Source of the DNA: Bacillus sp. (in: firmicutes)
Lineage (GTDB): Bacteria > Bacillota > Bacilli > Bacillales > Bacillaceae
Direction: 5' to 3'
DNA length: 32,630 nt
Assembly (NCBI GenBank): GCA_031180405.1
Contig: JAPSLU010000023.1
Span: 1 to 32,630 of the forward strand
Part shown: one piece after another, positions 32,101 to 32,630 of the stretch
Layout: every line of letters begins with the position of its first letter
How positions within the stretch are numbered: position 1 is the stretch's first letter
The notes under the pieces: model-generated
Databases searched by the model: none
What the model was told of the DNA's origin: nothing
What the model saw: the letters and a program-made list of their open reading frames with translations, nothing else
Program-made: the position numbers and the translations under genes

Positions 32101-32179
32101 CCCCCATAACTAGAATTAACGCGGACATTAAGAAAATCGCTGCTTTGTTTTTAAATGACCATTTTGTAAACCATGACAT
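29150..32179 (-). CDS. swrC: RND-family multidrug efflux transporter (SwrC/AcrB type)
   Basis: 1009 residues with the duplicated RND plan: TM1 at about 12-31, a large extracytoplasmic domain, TM2-6, a second large domain and TM8-12. The proton-relay aspartates are D393-D394 in GRLVDDSIVVIENIFRR (TM4). The second half has LMLIGIVVTNAIVLLDRV and a C-terminal GGLSVATLLTLVVIPVVYEL. The nearest named protein I recall is B. subtilis SwrC (YerP), which gives surfactin resistance and is needed for swarming. No periplasmic adaptor or outer-membrane partner is adjacent, as expected in a Gram-positive. AAAGGAG stands 10 nt before the ATG. The swrC symbol is a family-level assignment, and substrates are not readable from sequence. 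Confidence 0.88.
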   Translation of the reverse strand: MSWFTKWSFKNKAAIFLMSALILVMGVLSYFKLPMEFLPSADQPFISVVTMGDGLDASTMEDQVTIPIEEAVDSVNGKLNVFSTTGDGYSSVDIHFESSVDKKEAKREIEEALASVTLPQNVMKPNIVQLNTSMIPVTYIALTFEEGINPETVQYAQDEIVPQFKDIKGVADIQTNGIIPSYVSVELDEKMMAEKNVSIEQMMTLLQGQNIATAISENTVDGKTANIKVIGDIKTIENLEHTEVAPNVPLKDVATISVEKQEGNLTKVNGSDALTFVITKDSQSNAVTISKEAEKVAEDMNKKYDNLKTTVILASADMVESSVHSMIKEVLLGALFATIVIMLFLRNLRSTLITIVSIPLSLGFTLFLLAQSGVTLNILTLGGVAVAVGRLVDDSIVVIENIFRRAQTEKFSVNMVIEATKEVGSAITSSTLTTVAVFLPMGLLNGGLQDFLLPFALTITYSLLASLVVAITVVPVMSAGLLKNAKMKEHKPSTRFSTFLTWSLNHKWVVLLTAFILFAGSIGGYLALPKGSVNKTKADYVYVSLKYPNETPIEKVKEESVKLEEYVLKQEELENIYLQLGNSSDAAKYGAVGSPTETQIMAILKEDADMKAFIDKVLTQKDEYKDATLEATEATMMGGGTTSITIDVIGDDLNQLVTVSENIQNKINEIDGVEKVTTNQEETKTVYSFVVDPSMAKADQIAQQAAVMLNKTPLGAIEINEQQTMVMLEPVYTPDTKKDLSEVPIMTSTGMTTISEVAELKQTEEPTSTFHKDGKQYVRITANVDPEKLSIISTAVNSEIFGSKDVEGMDIPDDIEVFVGGASADQASDFNDLFMTMLASIGIVFLIMVITFKTIRTPIAILFSLPLAAIGAILGIMISGITVDITALLGALMLIGIVVTNAIVLLDRVKQNEQTMIIRDAIVEAATIRMRPIIMTAVATIFAMLPLLFKEAETGNLVSASLAVVVIGGLSVATLLTLVVIPVVYELLYFKKSKKQRKSAEQQEETIAI

Positions 32180-32210
32180 ATTATTCTTTCTCCTTTCAAA
32201 TCCATTTACT

Positions 32211-32239
32211 TTTTAGTTAATGTTTGAATGAAACTAAAA
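32211..32239. promoter_or_regulatory. Inverted repeat ahead of the RND pump
   Basis: TTTTAGTT (32211-32218) and AACTAAAA (32232-32239) with a 13-nt spacer lie 32-60 bp before the pump start. Possibly an operator, but AT-rich and of moderate length. In the remaining upstream DNA (32240-32455) I see no gene and no clear promoter on the minus strand. Confidence 0.3.
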
Positions 32240-32455
32240 GAGCTCCTTCCTTATTAGATCAAATGATTTATCATCTTTTCGTTACTACAGACCTTATTTT
32301 AATAACAATTTATGGAAATGTTAATTGACTTAAGGTGTAAAATCATCTACGTCTTGAGACGTATTCTACAGCAAGCTGTACTAATTTATGGAATGCTCAA
32401 TTATCCTAGATTAGCCTTAGGCAAAAGAACAATTTAATGTAAATTGCCACTCATT

Positions 32456-32630
32456 CTCTATGAAGGTCTTTTCTTTTGAATTCGCTCAAACTTTGGTTCT
32501 TCATTCCCACTATGAAGGACTCTTCCTCTGCTTTCGATCACTCTTCGGTCCTTCATTACCACTATGAAGGACTCTTCTTCTGCTTTTGATCACTCTTGGG
32601 TCCTTCATTCCCACTTTGAAGGACTTTTCA
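32456..32630 (+). repeat. 52-bp tandem direct repeat (at least 3.4 copies)
   Basis: Units begin at 32456, 32508, 32560 and 32612, and the array runs off the window. Units 2 and 3 differ at only a few positions and unit 1 is more diverged. Each junction carries GTCCTTCAT and each unit ATGAAGGAC, so every unit can form a 9-bp stem. There are no unique spacers, so it is not CRISPR, and 52 is not a multiple of three, so it is not a coding repeat. Confidence 0.85.

Noticed and set aside
32456-32630. Possible CRISPR array
   Set aside because: The whole 52-bp unit repeats; there are no unique spacers between constant repeats and no cas genes.

Overview
The window reads as chromosomal DNA of a low-GC, spore-forming Bacillaceae (Bacillus sensu lato). 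The signs are AT-rich sequence, strong AGGAGG-type ribosome-binding sites with several TTG/GTG starts, many rho-independent terminators, cre and Rex operators of Bacillus type, a YjcZ-family sporulation peptide, and the htrB-cssRS-citG gene order known from B. subtilis. I cannot name the species. No rRNA, tRNA, CRISPR array or complete insertion sequence was seen.

Layout. 1-1.4 kb: a partial tatA and a membrane-anchored D-Ala-D-Ala carboxypeptidase, both minus. 1.7-3.9 kb: an overlapping plus-strand operon of a TetR regulator, a YkkC/YkkD-like SMR efflux pair and an EamA-type transporter, with a palindrome over its own -10 box. 3.9-4.3 kb: a decayed DUF2935 gene (minus). 4.4-7.3 kb: a manganese catalase, converging on a PAS histidine kinase and a coupled acetyltransferase. 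7.5-11.0 kb: the secretion-stress module, htrB divergent from cssRS, with a new 27-residue membrane-peptide ORF ahead of htrB. 11.1-12.5 kb: fumarase (minus). 12.6-15.7 kb: xylose genes (xylA, sugar symporter) with a XylR operator and two cre sites. 15.7-17.2 kb: NADH oxidase with three Rex boxes around its promoter.

17.2-19.6 kb is the most interesting part. It holds a MutS2-like ATPase that lacks the Smr nuclease domain and has a Trp in place of the first Walker-A Gly. It is preceded by a leader of about 415 nt with its own promoter, a seven-codon leader peptide, mutually exclusive pairings, a terminator, a second short ORF and a second terminator. This looks like ribosome-stalling attenuation of the kind known for antibiotic-resistance genes. 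As MutS2 proteins act on collided ribosomes, I propose a translation-stress-inducible ribosome-rescue factor (inference).

19.6-24 kb: an acetyltransferase with a shortened core, then an OmpR-type two-component system and a membrane protein/PspA operon. Both of these promoters carry the same 11-bp-spaced direct repeat at the same distance from the -10, so they probably form one envelope-stress regulon. 24-26.3 kb: copZ-csoR (no copA in view), a lipoprotein, a DUF3817 protein, an unrecognised 81-residue protein and a yjcZ gene. 26.3-32.2 kb: a chemotaxis receptor and an RND efflux pump of SwrC/AcrB type. Between these two lies a nested palindromic element with outward-facing terminators, containing one copy of a structured dispersed repeat that also occurs at 1.5, 19.2 (fragment) and 25.1 kb. 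The window ends in a 52-bp tandem repeat.
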